Assembly: GCA_963850205.1 (NCBI GenBank)
Contig: CAWKKJ010000012.1
Location: 1 to 64,000 of the forward strand
Source of the DNA: JACVRW01 sp963850205
GTDB lineage: Bacteria; Actinomycetota; Thermoleophilia; Solirubrobacterales; Thermoleophilaceae
Direction of reading: 5' to 3'
DNA: 64,000 nucleotides
Part shown: piece after piece, positions 9,328 to 18,325 of the stretch
How the letters are laid out: each line of letters starts with the position of its first letter
Position numbering within the stretch: position 1 is the first letter of the stretch
Notes under the pieces: model-generated
Database searches by the model: none
What the model was told of the DNA's origin: nothing
What the model saw: the letters and a program-made list of their open reading frames with translations, nothing else
Made by a program: the position numbers and the translations under genes

Positions 9328-10047
9328 ATGAAGGTCGTCGAACTGTGGCGCTACCCGGTCAAGTCGCTTCAAGGCGAACAGCTGGACCAGGTCGAGGTCG
9401 GGCCCGACGGGCTCGACGGGGACCGGCGTTTTGCCCTGTACGACCGCGAGAGCGGCCTCGGGCTCACGGCCCGCCGCGTGCCGGAGCTCTTGTTCGCCTC
9501 GGCCTCCCTGCGGCAGGACGGCGAGGTGGACATCACGCTGCCCGACGGCTCGGTGACCCGCGATGACGACGTCCTCTCGGCCTGGCTCGACCGGCCTGTG
9601 ACCCTGCGCTCCGCCCGCGAGGACGTGGCCCGGAGCTTCGAGAACGTCGTCGACTTCGAGCGCGAGCCGACGAGCGAGTGGAAGACCTTCAGCGGAGCGC
9701 CGGGGCCGTTTCACGACGACGCCGACTTTCGGGTGTCGCTCGTCTCTCGCGCGTCGCTGGGATCGTGGGACCGGCGCCGGTTTCGCTCCAACGTGCTGCT
9801 CGACGGCGAGGGCGAGGACGCACTGGTCGGACGGCGAGCCGCCCTGGGCGAGGCGATCGTCGACGTACGGGGCCGCATCGAGCGCTGCGTCATGACCACG
9901 CGGGCTCAGCCTGAGGGGGTCGAGCGTGATCTCCAGGTGCTGCGCACCATCGCCCAGGAACGCGACGCCTGTCTGGCGGTGGGCGGCCTGGTGGTGAGGT
10001 CTGGCATGGTGAGGGTCGGCGACTTCCTGGAGGACCAGGAGGTCTGA
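9328..10047 (+). CDS. MOSC-domain protein
   Basis: The N-terminal MOSC beta-barrel reads VVELWRYPVKSLQGEQLDQVEVGPDGLDGDRRFAL, followed by the MOSC core ending in the conserved Arg-Cys region GRIERCVMTTRAQ. The Cys in RCVMTT sits where MOSC proteins bind molybdenum cofactor or sulfur. Of 239 residues, it is shorter than mARC-type enzymes and has no ferredoxin domain. MOSC proteins deliver sulfur or reduce N-hydroxylated substrates; which applies here cannot be told. It is divergent from the lipoprotein gene, with a 45-bp gap. Confidence 0.8.
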   Translation: MKVVELWRYPVKSLQGEQLDQVEVGPDGLDGDRRFALYDRESGLGLTARRVPELLFASASLRQDGEVDITLPDGSVTRDDDVLSAWLDRPVTLRSAREDVARSFENVVDFEREPTSEWKTFSGAPGPFHDDADFRVSLVSRASLGSWDRRRFRSNVLLDGEGEDALVGRRAALGEAIVDVRGRIERCVMTTRAQPEGVERDLQVLRTIAQERDACLAVGGLVVRSGMVRVGDFLEDQEV

Positions 10048-10088
10048 CCGGCGATGACCCTCGCACGGCCGAGCGCCGTACGAGGGGG

Positions 10089-10988
10089 GTGGAGCAATCT
10101 CGGATCCTGATCACCGGTGCGACGGGCTTCGCGGGCGGTCACCTCCTCGACGCCCTGCGGGGCCGGGAGGGCGGTCTACGGGTCGTCGTTCGTGACGCGG
10201 GCAAGCTCGATGACGCTTCCGGGCTCGAGGTGATCGAGGGCGACCTCGGCGACGAGAAAGCGCTGGAGCGGGCCCTGAGCGGCTGTCGGTGCGCGTACTA
10301 CCTGGTGCACTCGATGGAGCCCGGTGACAACGGGAAGTTCGCCGAGCGCGACCGGGAGCTGGCGAAGCAGTTCGTCGCCGTCGCCGGGAGGCTTGGGGTC
10401 GAGCGATTGGTCTATCTGACGGGTGTCGTTCCCGACGGGCCCTCCAGCGAGCATCTGGACTCCCGCCATCAGGTGGAGGAGGTGCTGGGAAGCGGCTCGC
10501 CGGCACTGGTGAGCGTGCGTGCGTCGATGATCGTGGGGGCCGAGAGCGACTCCTTTCGGACGCTCGCCCAGATCGTCGATCGGCTTCCGGTCCTCGCGCT
10601 CCCGGGCTGGCGTGACACCCGCACCCAGCCGGTTGCGGTCGCCGACGTGGTGGCGGCGCTGGCCGCCGCCGACCGGGTCGAGCCGGGGGCCTACGAGATC
10701 GCAGGTCCCGACATGCTCACGATCGAGGAGATGGTCGGCCTGATCGGCGAGCTGAACGGCGGGGTGAAACCGAGCCTCCCGCTGCCGTTCAGCTCGAGCC
10801 GCCTCGAGGGTGCCACCGCGGCGTTGGTCACGGACTCCAGTCGTGAGGTTCTCGAGCCGCTCATGGAGGGTCTGCACGAGGACCTCTTGGTGGACGAGAA
10901 CGCGCTGAAGGGCGTGTTCGGGGTTGAGCCGACCCCGTTTCGGGCCGCCGCCGCGTCGGCGCTCAAGCAGCTGCACGGCAACGACTGA
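10089..10988 (+). CDS. Atypical SDR (NAD(P)-binding, NmrA/complex-I-NDUFA9-like)
   Basis: The Rossmann motif ILITGATGFAGGHLLDAL is at the N-terminus. The middle reads CAYYLVHSMEPGD and LVYLTGVVPDGP, a pattern typical of atypical SDRs that act on isoprenoid or quinone substrates or as structural binders. There is no YxxxK active site. RTQPVAVADVVAAL and GAYEIAGPDMLTIEEMVGLI match the C-terminal domain of this subfamily. The start is GTG at 10089. No substrate can be inferred. Confidence 0.75.
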   Translation: MEQSRILITGATGFAGGHLLDALRGREGGLRVVVRDAGKLDDASGLEVIEGDLGDEKALERALSGCRCAYYLVHSMEPGDNGKFAERDRELAKQFVAVAGRLGVERLVYLTGVVPDGPSSEHLDSRHQVEEVLGSGSPALVSVRASMIVGAESDSFRTLAQIVDRLPVLALPGWRDTRTQPVAVADVVAALAAADRVEPGAYEIAGPDMLTIEEMVGLIGELNGGVKPSLPLPFSSSRLEGATAALVTDSSREVLEPLMEGLHEDLLVDENALKGVFGVEPTPFRAAAASALKQLHGND

Positions 10989-10997
10989 GATAAGGCG

Positions 10998-11843
10998 CTA
11001 CGCCACCGCACGGGCGTCGATGAGCCCGACAGCCGCCAGCCGCCGGGCGCACATGCGCGCGGCGCGCTCACGCGTCTCGGGGGGGACCGCGTCGCCCCAG
11101 GCAGCGGCGGCGTCCTCGGCCCGCGCCAGCATGTCCTCGATGAGATCCGGGGAGGGCTGGGCCTCGATCAGGCAGCGCAGGCCGAAGCCGACGTGCCAGC
11201 GCTCATCGAGCTCGACGCGCTCCACGCCCTCGCGCACCCCGGGCAGGGCGCCGTCGGCGAGGTCGTTGAGCAGCGCGAGTTGCCCGGCGTGGAAGACGAT
11301 CCCCTCGAGCAGCATGTGGCAGAGGGCGACGCCCTCGCCCAGCCCGGCGCGGCCGTCCGCGAGCTCGGCGGACATCGCGGGCAGCTTCACCTCGAAGAGG
11401 TCGAGCACCGCGGCTGGGGCGTGGGCCCGGGCCGCGTCGCGCCGCTCATCCGGGGTGGCTCCGGGCAGCCCGAGCACCTCGGCGGCGATGCGGTCGAAGA
11501 ACACCGCGTGGCGCTCCTCGTCGCGACGCTGCAGGAAGAAGACCCAGGCCATCAGGCTCTCGTGGGAGGCCATGGTCGCCTCCCTGGCCACGTCGGCGAA
11601 CGGCGAGAGCTGCTCGGAGACGGCGTCATCGCCCACGCGAAAGCCGGCGAGGAGCGTGGTGAGGCGCCGGCGGCGCTCGTCCGGGAGCCCGGGCCACGCG
11701 CGGGCGTCCGGGGCGAGGTCGATCGCCGTCGCATCCCACTGCAGGCGGGCCACGAGCTTGGAGAAGAAGTCGGGCCAGAAGCTGCGCTTCGGGAGTACGA
11801 AGTGCCCGCCCACCGTACGCTCCCAGAACTGCCCGTCAGCCAT
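10998..11843 (-). CDS. Ribonucleotide-reductase R2-like / ferritin-like di-iron protein
   Basis: Helical di-metal ligands can be followed: Glu in VSEQLSPF, Glu and His in RDEERHAVFF, Glu in MLLEGIVFHAG, and Glu and His in ELDERWHVGF. This is the R2/R2-like-oxidase pattern (E, ExxH, E, ExxH). It has 281 residues from MADGQFWER. It is the last gene in the minus-strand run fae-mtdB-DUF1464-R2, with small gaps (28, 18 and 67 bases), so it is probably cotranscribed with formaldehyde-oxidation genes. No partner R1 subunit is present, arguing against a ribonucleotide-reductase role. It could be an oxidase for a pterin or another cofactor step; this is speculation. Confidence 0.7.
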   Translation of the reverse strand: MADGQFWERTVGGHFVLPKRSFWPDFFSKLVARLQWDATAIDLAPDARAWPGLPDERRRRLTTLLAGFRVGDDAVSEQLSPFADVAREATMASHESLMAWVFFLQRRDEERHAVFFDRIAAEVLGLPGATPDERRDAARAHAPAAVLDLFEVKLPAMSAELADGRAGLGEGVALCHMLLEGIVFHAGQLALLNDLADGALPGVREGVERVELDERWHVGFGLRCLIEAQPSPDLIEDMLARAEDAAAAWGDAVPPETRERAARMCARRLAAVGLIDARAVA

Positions 11844-11910
11844 AGGGTCGAAAGGGTAACCACCCACCGCCCGCGCCCGGGCGCCAACCATCCGTCGGAT
11901 CGCCCCTCGG

Positions 11911-12987
11911 TCAGGCCAGCTGGATGCTGTCGGCTCCGTGCATGCGCAGGTGGTCCAGCGCGGTGCCGGAGGCCTCCGGCAGGCGCAGCCGCTCAACCAG
12001 CGGTGCGTACCGTCCTCCGGCCAGCCCGTCCGCCAGCACGGCTGCGCCCCGCGCCGCGGTCTTGGCCCGCGAGCCGAGCCCGCCGGCGGCCAGCACGGGT
12101 GCCACCCCGGCCAGGCGCTCCGAGAGGGCGTCGAGCAGACCGGGAGCCCGGGCCAGGCGCCCGGCGACGAGTATCTCGCGCGGTGCGGGCACCGAAGCGG
12201 TCAGGGCGAGCGCGGCCTTCACCGCGCCCTCCTCGAGCGCGAGCCATCCGTCGCGGCGGCGGGGATCGCCTCGGAGCCCCTCGAGCGCCCCGGGCGCCGA
12301 GAGGTCCAGGTCACCGCGAGGATCGAGGGCCCCGCCGCTGAAGACGGTCTCCTTCGAGAGCGCCCCGCCCAGCAGATAGGCCGCCTCTGCGTCGAGCGCC
12401 CCGCAGGCACGACCGCCGATCGGGGCGCAGGAGCCACCGACGCCGTCGACGATCTGCCCTCCGTCCACCGCCAGCGCGGCGCTGAAGGCGCCGCCGAGCT
12501 CCAGCATGATGAACGAGGTGTCCTCGTAGGCCAGGCCCAGCCGGCTCGCCTGATCGGTGACGCACAACGCCGCGCTGGCGACCTTGTCCGCGGTTCCGAG
12601 GTCGATGCGGTTCCACTTGCGGTGGTCCGGGACGGTGGGCAGGTGGATAGCCCCGGGGCCGAACACGAGCGGCAGCCCGGCGCCGATCAGCGCCCGGATA
12701 AGTGCGCGCATGCCGCCGATGCCGGCTCGCGCACCCGCCTGGTCGCTGCGCAGGAGCAGCATGAGCGACAGCTCGCGCTCGCCCACCCGCTCGCCCGGCA
12801 CCAGCGGCAGCCCGTACCCGGCCGGGCCGAGCACGAGGTCGAGGGGGGTGTGAGCCACCAGGGCATCGACCAGCGGCGCCGGATCGAGGGCCAGATCGGC
12901 CGACCGGAAGCTCCTGTCGAGCAGCACCTCGGCGGCGTCGAGCACGCACAGGTCGATGGAAACGGTGCCGGGATCGACGCCGGCCAC
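11911..12987 (-). CDS. DUF1464-type (ASKHA kinase-like) protein in the fae-mtdB operon
   Basis: The sequence begins MAGVDPGTVSIDLCVLD, an actin-like phosphate-1 loop. It continues LGLAYEDTSFIMLELGGAFSA and a phosphate-2-like GGQIVDGVGGSCAPIGGRACGALDAEAAYLL, then ILVAGRLARAPGLL. This matches the DUF1464 family, annotated as predicted butyrate-kinase-like ATPases and best known in archaea. With 358 residues it is full length. It follows mtdB by 18 bases. Because neighbouring genes make or use tetrahydromethanopterin, a role in cofactor chemistry or C1 metabolism is likely, but no reaction is established. Confidence 0.7.
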   Translation of the reverse strand: MAGVDPGTVSIDLCVLDAAEVLLDRSFRSADLALDPAPLVDALVAHTPLDLVLGPAGYGLPLVPGERVGERELSLMLLLRSDQAGARAGIGGMRALIRALIGAGLPLVFGPGAIHLPTVPDHRKWNRIDLGTADKVASAALCVTDQASRLGLAYEDTSFIMLELGGAFSAALAVDGGQIVDGVGGSCAPIGGRACGALDAEAAYLLGGALSKETVFSGGALDPRGDLDLSAPGALEGLRGDPRRRDGWLALEEGAVKAALALTASVPAPREILVAGRLARAPGLLDALSERLAGVAPVLAAGGLGSRAKTAARGAAVLADGLAGGRYAPLVERLRLPEASGTALDHLRMHGADSIQLA

Positions 12988-13005
12988 CCGCGGACCGGGC
13001 GCGAC

Positions 13006-13869
13006 TCAGACGATTTCTTGGGCCACGGCGTAGACGCCATCGGCGTTGAGCACGAGGTCGTTGCTCTCGAAGAGCCGGCGCACGCAGGCCTTGTGCACCT
13101 TCATCTTCTGGCCGCCGATGGCCAGCGCGCCGAGCACGAGCTTGCCCTCCCGCTCGACGAGATCGTCCCCGGCCTCGGTGCCCTCGATGCCGAGCGGCTC
13201 CGCCGCGTTGTAATCGGCCAGCAGCTCGATCGTGGAGCTGGCGCTCCACATCTCCTCGCGCAGCAGCTCGACGCCGGCCGGCCCGGAGGCCAGCACGATG
13301 TTCGCCTCCTCGAGGGCTCCCTCCATCTCCGCCCGGTCGCCCGGCTCCACCGCCTCGATCCCCAGCCGCTCGGCCACCGCCAGCCCACGCGGCGTGCGGT
13401 AGGAGTCCGTCTCGAGCACGTCGGCGGGGATCGTCACGGCCAGGACCTCGCAGCCTTCTTGGGTGAGCAGGACGGCGGACCGCAGCCCCACCGGCCCCAC
13501 GCCCACCACGACGGCGCGCCGGCCGCTCAGGTCGCGATCCTTGGCGATCTGCGCGATGGCGGTGGCCGCCGTGGTGTTGCAGCCGTCGGAGTCGAGCATC
13601 ACCGAGAGCTGGAAGGGGCCGAAGAAGGCGCCCTGCACCTTCTCGAGCACCTCCTCGCCCTCCGACACGTCCGAGCCGCCCACCCAGACGGCCATCGATG
13701 AATCGCCGGGGGCACGCGTGAAGTAGGCCCCCTGGACCAGCCCCTGCACATCCTCCGGCGTCACGCTGCCGTGGCTGAGCAGGACGTCGACATCCGCGTC
13801 CTGGGCCACGATGGCGTCGAACGGGCTCGGATGTGGGTCGGTGTCGAGCTGTAGGAGGACCTTCTTCAC
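13006..13869 (-). CDS. mtdB: Methylene-tetrahydromethanopterin dehydrogenase
   Basis: This enzyme oxidises methylene-H4MPT to methenyl-H4MPT with NAD(P)+ in the cytoplasm. The N-terminal segment KKVLLQLDTDPHPSPFDAIVA and DVQGLVQGAYFTR are diagnostic of MtdA/MtdB. The Rossmann motif VVVGVGPVGLRSAVLL is near residue 120, and GGQKMKVHKACVRRLFES closes the protein. The 287-residue length fits MtdB. I call MtdB rather than MtdA from its location beside fae and from family resemblance; NADP versus NAD preference cannot be read. It lies 28 bases downstream of fae. Confidence 0.9.
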   Translation of the reverse strand: MKKVLLQLDTDPHPSPFDAIVAQDADVDVLLSHGSVTPEDVQGLVQGAYFTRAPGDSSMAVWVGGSDVSEGEEVLEKVQGAFFGPFQLSVMLDSDGCNTTAATAIAQIAKDRDLSGRRAVVVGVGPVGLRSAVLLTQEGCEVLAVTIPADVLETDSYRTPRGLAVAERLGIEAVEPGDRAEMEGALEEANIVLASGPAGVELLREEMWSASSTIELLADYNAAEPLGIEGTEAGDDLVEREGKLVLGALAIGGQKMKVHKACVRRLFESNDLVLNADGVYAVAQEIV

Positions 13870-13897
13870 GGCGTGGGCCTGCGGCCCGGCGCCCCGG

Positions 13898-14410
13898 CTA
13901 GCCCTCTACGCCGCCGGCGAACGGGTGCCGCGCCTCGGCCACGCCCTCCATCACGCTGCTCACAGCGGGCTCGTTGCCCATCGCGCGCGCGATCGACTCC
14001 TTCGTGGCCTCGTAGTTCCAGTCGAAGACCTTCTTGTCGTCCTCGGCCAGCCAGTGGATGAAAACGCCCACGATGATGCAGAGGTCCTCGGCATCCGACT
14101 CGGAGATCACGCCGTCGCGCACCGAGTCGACGACGGCCCGCGACACCGCCGCCTGAGCGGGCCCGAACATCTGTCCCACCTGCTTCTCGCCCTTGATCGT
14201 CACCTTGTTGGCCATGATCGTGTCGGGCTTCGCGGGCAGGTTGGGCGCGACCACGGCGAGCAGGTTCGTGTGGCCTTCCTTCTGGTTCAGGAGCGCGGCC
14301 GCGAACGCCTGGCCCACCGGCCCGTCCTTCGATCCGATCAGCAGATCGATGTGAGCGACCTCGTTGCCATCGCCCACCAGCGACTCTCCAACGGACATGG
14401 TCATGGCCAT
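13898..14410 (-). CDS. fae: Formaldehyde-activating enzyme
   Basis: Fae condenses formaldehyde with tetrahydromethanopterin to give methylene-H4MPT. The whole family pattern is present: VGESLVGDGNEVAHIDLLIG with the catalytic His, GPVGQAFAAALLNQKEGHTN, LLAVVAPNLPAKPDTIMANK, then QMFGPAQAAVSRAVVDSV and FIHWLAEDDKKVFDWNYEA. The length of 170 residues is standard. A good ribosome-binding site (GGGAGGCGAGG) precedes the ATG at 14410; MTMSVGES two codons in is an alternative start. It leads the operon fae-mtdB-DUF1464-R2 and is divergent from fhcB. Confidence 0.97.
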   Translation of the reverse strand: MAMTMSVGESLVGDGNEVAHIDLLIGSKDGPVGQAFAAALLNQKEGHTNLLAVVAPNLPAKPDTIMANKVTIKGEKQVGQMFGPAQAAVSRAVVDSVRDGVISESDAEDLCIIVGVFIHWLAEDDKKVFDWNYEATKESIARAMGNEPAVSSVMEGVAEARHPFAGGVEG

Positions 14411-14515
14411 GTGCCTCGCCTCCCTTGGTGGTTCTCCGGAATTCGCGAACCCTATCGCGGCGTTGGCGTCCTGCGCAGGGAGGCCGCGGGCGCTCGCGGA
14501 TATGCTCGCGCTCGG
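14411..14515. promoter_or_regulatory. Divergent promoter region between fae and fhcB
   Basis: These 105 bases separate the two C1 operons and must hold both promoters. A TATGCT box at 14501-14506 lies just upstream of fhcB. On the other strand there is a strong Shine-Dalgarno sequence for fae. I can assign no -35 box or operator with confidence. Confidence 0.4.
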
Positions 14516-15769
14516 ATGCCTGAGTGGTCACGCACGGCGACCTGTGCCGGCTGCGGATGTGGATGCGACGACATCGAGGTCGCGGTGGCGGCCGGAGTGC
14601 TCGAGCGCGTGGCTCACACCTGTCCCCTTGGCGACGCGTGGTTTGCCGAGCGGGCAGCGGACCCGCCCGCGCCGGCTCGCGTCGACGGCCGCGAGGTGGG
14701 CTTCGACGAGGCGGTGGAAGCGGCGGCGGCGATCCTGGGCGAGGCCAAGCTGCCGCTCGTGTGCGGCCTGGGCCAGACCGACGTCGAGGGCCAGCGCGCC
14801 GCCGTGGCGCTGGCCGATGCGGCCGGCGCGGTGATCGATCCCGCCGGACCGGTCGCCGACGGCGCCCTCGGCGAGGCGTCGCAGGCCTTCGGGCTGAGCA
14901 CGGCGACGTTCGGCGATGTTCGCGACCGGGCCGAGCTGGTCGTGGCCTGGCGAGCGGACCCGGTGACCTCCCATCCCCGCCTCCTGCCCCGGCTGCGCCT
15001 CGACCGCGCCGGGCGCGCCGGTGGGCGCACGCTGGTGGTCATCGACGCGCAGCGCACGGCGACGGCCGAGGAGGCGGACGAGTTCATCGAGCTGCCCGCC
15101 GAGCTCGACTTCGATGCGCTCTGGGCGATGCGGGCGCTGGTGCGCGACGTCCCGCTCGATCGCGACCTCGCCGCCCGGCTGCCGCTCGAGGATCTCGAGC
15201 GCCTTGCGGCCCGCCTCCGCGACTGCGACTACGCGGCGGTCCTGCCCGGGGCCGCCGGGTATGAGAACGCCCTGGCGCTGCTGGCGCTCGTGCGTGACCT
15301 GGCACCCGTCGCGCACGTCGTGGCACTGCCGCTGCGCCACGACGGCAATGCGCGCGGTGCCGAGGACGTGCTCGCATGGCAGACCGGCTACCCGGCGGCG
15401 GTGAGCTTCGCGCGCGGGCATCCCCGCGCGCAGCCCGGGGAGTTCAACGCCGTCGGCCTGCTGGAGCGCGGCGAGACGGACGCCGCCCTGATCGTGGGCT
15501 TCGACGCGCTCGCCCATCTGCCGCCGCGGGCCGCCGGCCACCTGCGGGCCATTCCGACGATCGTCATGGACCCGCGCGCCACGGAGACGGCCGCGGTCGC
15601 GCATGTCGCGTTCGCGACCGGCGCGGCCGGCGTGCACCGCGAGGGCACCGCCCACCGCATGGACGGTGTGCCGCTCCCGTTGCGCGCCCCGCTACCCGCG
15701 GAGCGCCCGGGGGACGAACAGGTGCTCGCCGCGATCGAGGCGCGCGTCACCGGGGAAGGGCGGGGCTAG
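14516..15769 (+). CDS. fhcB: Formyltransferase/hydrolase complex subunit B (formylmethanofuran dehydrogenase B homologue)
   Basis: The N-terminus has the FwdB-type cysteine cluster (TATCAGCGCGCDDIEV), and the body (LVCGLGQTDVEGQRAAVALAD, GAVIDPAGP) follows the bacterial FhcB line. In methanogen FwdB this loop carries a Cys or selenocysteine that ligates Mo/W. Here the stretch reads GLGQTDVEGQ with no Cys, as in methylotrophic proteobacteria where FhcB is not redox active. So the complex most likely hydrolyses formyl-methanofuran to formate. 417 residues. It is the first gene of fhcB-fhcA-ftr-fhcC-ATP-grasp; the gap to fhcA is 6 bases. Confidence 0.9.
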   Translation: MPEWSRTATCAGCGCGCDDIEVAVAAGVLERVAHTCPLGDAWFAERAADPPAPARVDGREVGFDEAVEAAAAILGEAKLPLVCGLGQTDVEGQRAAVALADAAGAVIDPAGPVADGALGEASQAFGLSTATFGDVRDRAELVVAWRADPVTSHPRLLPRLRLDRAGRAGGRTLVVIDAQRTATAEEADEFIELPAELDFDALWAMRALVRDVPLDRDLAARLPLEDLERLAARLRDCDYAAVLPGAAGYENALALLALVRDLAPVAHVVALPLRHDGNARGAEDVLAWQTGYPAAVSFARGHPRAQPGEFNAVGLLERGETDAALIVGFDALAHLPPRAAGHLRAIPTIVMDPRATETAAVAHVAFATGAAGVHREGTAHRMDGVPLPLRAPLPAERPGDEQVLAAIEARVTGEGRG

Positions 15770-15775
15770 CGGGCC

Positions 15776-17424
15776 ATGCTGCGCATCGCGCAGGGGCGTG
15801 TCTATGACCCCGCCAACGGGATCGACGGCGAGGTTCAGGACGTGTGCCTCGACGGGGGCAGCGTCGTCGAGGACGTGCCCTCGCACGCCCCGCGGATCGA
15901 CGCCCGCGGCATGGTCGTCATGCCGGGCGGGGTGGACATCCACTCCCACATCGCCGGCCCGAAGGTCAACGCGGCCCGCAAGCTGACGCCCGAGGAGCAC
16001 CGCGGGGACGTGCTCGACCGCACGGCGATCATGCGCTCGGGCACGGGCGGGACGGTGCCGTCGACGTTCGCGACGGGCTACCGCTACGCGCTCCTCGGCT
16101 ACACGACCGTCGTCGACGCCGCCACCCCGCCGCTCGCGGCGCGCCACACGCTCTCCGAGCTGCGCGACACGCCCATGATCGACGCGGCGTTCCTGGTGCT
16201 GATGGGCAACAACCTCCCGCTGTTCGATCTCATCCGCGATGACGGCACGGGCTCGGTGACCGAGGCCGTGGCCTGGTGGCTCGAGGCGACCGGGGGCTAC
16301 GGGGTCAAGCTGGTCAACCCCGGTGGGGTCGAGATGTGGAAGCACGGCAACCGCGACGTCACCTCGCTCGACGAGGAGGTCGAGGGGCTGGGCGTCACGC
16401 CGCGCCGGGTGCTGGAGGCCATCGCCGGCTCGGTGGACGAGCTGGGTCTTCCCCATCCGGTCCACGTGCACTGCAACAACCTCGGGGTGGCGGGCAACGT
16501 CCGCACCACGCTGGAGACCCTCGATGCCCTGCAGGGCCGGCGCGCGCACCTGGCTCACCTCCAGTTCCACGCCTACGGCGGGACGCCGGGCAAGCGACCT
16601 CGCTCGCGTGCGCCGGAGCTGGCCGAGCACCTCGACGCGCATCCGGAGCACAGCGCCGACATCGGCCAGGTGATGTTCGGACCCGCGACGACGATGACCG
16701 CCGACGCCCCCGTCTCCGCGGTGCTGCGCGACCTCATCGGCGGCAAGTGGGTGAACGCCGACGTCGAGGCCGAGACCGGCTGCGGCATCGTGCCCTTCGC
16801 CTATCGGGAGAAGAACTACGTCCACGCATTGCAGTGGGCCATCGGGCTGGAGCTGTTCCTCTTGAGCCGCGACCCCTGGCGAGTCGTGCTCTCCACCGAT
16901 CACCCCAACGGCGGCTCGTTCCTGAGCTACCCGCGGCTCATCCGCCTGTTGATGGATCGCGAGTTCCGCAACGAGCAGATCGGGGGCGTCAACCAAAAGG
17001 CGATACGGCGCACGGTGCTCAAGGACGACCTGGAGCGCGAGTACACGCTCGGCGAGATCGCGATCATCACCCGCGCCGGGCCCGCCCGGCTGCTGGGATT
17101 GCCCGGCAAGGGCCATCTCGGCGTGGGCGCCGACGCCGACGTGACCGTCTACAGCGAGCACGAGGACCGCGAGCAGATGTTCGCCACGCCGCGCTACGTC
17201 ATCAAGGGCGGGCGGGTGATCGTCGAGGACGGTGAGCTGCGCGAGGCTCCCCCGGCGACCTCCTGCGCGTGGCGGCGGACCACGACGAGGGCATCGAGGG
17301 CACCCTGCGACCGCTGTTCGAGGAGCACTACAGCGTCCAGCTCAGCAACTACCCGGTGCGCGAGGCATGGCTGCTCGAGCCCGCCCGCAGGATCGCCGCC
17401 GGGCGCGGCGGGGGCGGCCGATGA
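15776..17424 (+). CDS. fhcA: Formyltransferase/hydrolase complex subunit A (one frameshift near 17250)
   Basis: This is the hydrolytic subunit that releases formate from formyl-methanofuran. The amidohydrolase metal motifs are present: GGVDIHSHIAGP (HxH), YGVKLVNPGG (the Lys expected to be carboxylated), HPVHVHCNNLG and LSTDHPNGG (catalytic Asp). After GELREAP the frame is lost at a run of five C near 17248. The true tail (GDLLRVAADHDEGIEGTLRP, FEEHYSVQLSNYPVREAWLL) continues in another frame to a TGA at 17422-17424 that overlaps the ftr ATG. A miscounted homopolymer is the simplest explanation. About 548 residues when repaired. Confidence 0.92.
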
Positions 17425-18323
17425 AGCTGTCCGGCGCCGAGGTCGTCGACACCTTCGCCGAGGCCTTCCCGATGTGGGGGGCGCGCATCGTCATCACCGC
17501 GGAGACCCCCGCCTGGGCAGACGAGGCGGCGCGCTCGCTCACCGGCTTCGCCACGTCGGTGATCGGCTGCAAGTGCGAGGCGGGCCTCGAGCGGGTGCTC
17601 GAGCCGGCCGAGACGCCGGACGGCAGGCCCGGGGTCAGCGCGCTGCTGTTCGCCAACGACCGCGAGGGGCTGGCCAAACGGCTGGTGGAGCGCATCGGCC
17701 AGAGCGTGCTCACCTGCCCGACGACGGCCTGCTTCAACGGGCTGGAGGGCGAGGAGACGGTGGACGTCGGCGGTCAGCTGCGCTTCTTCGGCGACGGCTA
17801 CCAGGCCAGCAAGCTGCTCGACGGGCGCCGCTACTGGCGCGTGCCGGTGATGGAGGGCGAGTTCCTGGTCGAGGAGCGCTTCGCCGTGGCCGAGGGGGTG
17901 GCCGGCGGCAACATCATCATCCTCGGCCCCGACGTGGCCGGCGCCCTGCGCGCGGCCGAGGCGGCGGCAGCGGCGATGCGCCCGGTGCGCGACGTGATCC
18001 TGCCCTTCCCGGGCGGCATCGCTCGCAGCGGCAGCAAGGTCGGCTCCCGCTACAGCGGGCTGATGGCCTCGACCAACGAGTCGCTGTGCCCCACGCTCCG
18101 AGCTCAGGTCCCGGACACCGACGTGCCGCCGGACGTCGGCTCGGTGTTCGAGATCGTCATCGACGGCCTGACCCTCGAGGGCGTGCGCGAGGCGATGGCG
18201 CGAGGCCTCGAGGCCGCCGCAGGGGCGGGTGCCACCCAGCTCACGGCCGGAAACTACGGCGGGGACCTGGGCCCCCACCACATCGGCCTGCACGACCTCG
18301 TACCCGACACCCGGGGCGACTAG
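17421..18323 (+). CDS. ftr: Formylmethanofuran:tetrahydromethanopterin formyltransferase
   Basis: Ftr (FhcD) moves the formyl group between H4MPT and methanofuran and is part of the Fhc complex in bacteria. It has 300 residues, the usual length. Diagnostic stretches are VEVVDTFAEAFPMWGARIVI-like at the start (here GAEVVDTFAEAFPMWGARIV), ATSVIGCKCEAG, TCPTTACFNGL, FFGDGYQASK and GNYGGDLGPHHIGLHDL at the end. The ATG overlaps the repaired fhcA stop by 4 bases, and a 2-base gap precedes fhcC. Acts in the cytoplasm. Confidence 0.96.
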   Translation: MKLSGAEVVDTFAEAFPMWGARIVITAETPAWADEAARSLTGFATSVIGCKCEAGLERVLEPAETPDGRPGVSALLFANDREGLAKRLVERIGQSVLTCPTTACFNGLEGEETVDVGGQLRFFGDGYQASKLLDGRRYWRVPVMEGEFLVEERFAVAEGVAGGNIIILGPDVAGALRAAEAAAAAMRPVRDVILPFPGGIARSGSKVGSRYSGLMASTNESLCPTLRAQVPDTDVPPDVGSVFEIVIDGLTLEGVREAMARGLEAAAGAGATQLTAGNYGGDLGPHHIGLHDLVPDTRGD

Positions 18324-18325
18324 GG

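Noticed and set aside
12000..13700. 587-codon plus-strand frame opposite DUF1464 and mtdB
   Set aside because: Low-complexity Gln/His/Arg/Gly-rich shadow of two well-supported minus-strand genes.
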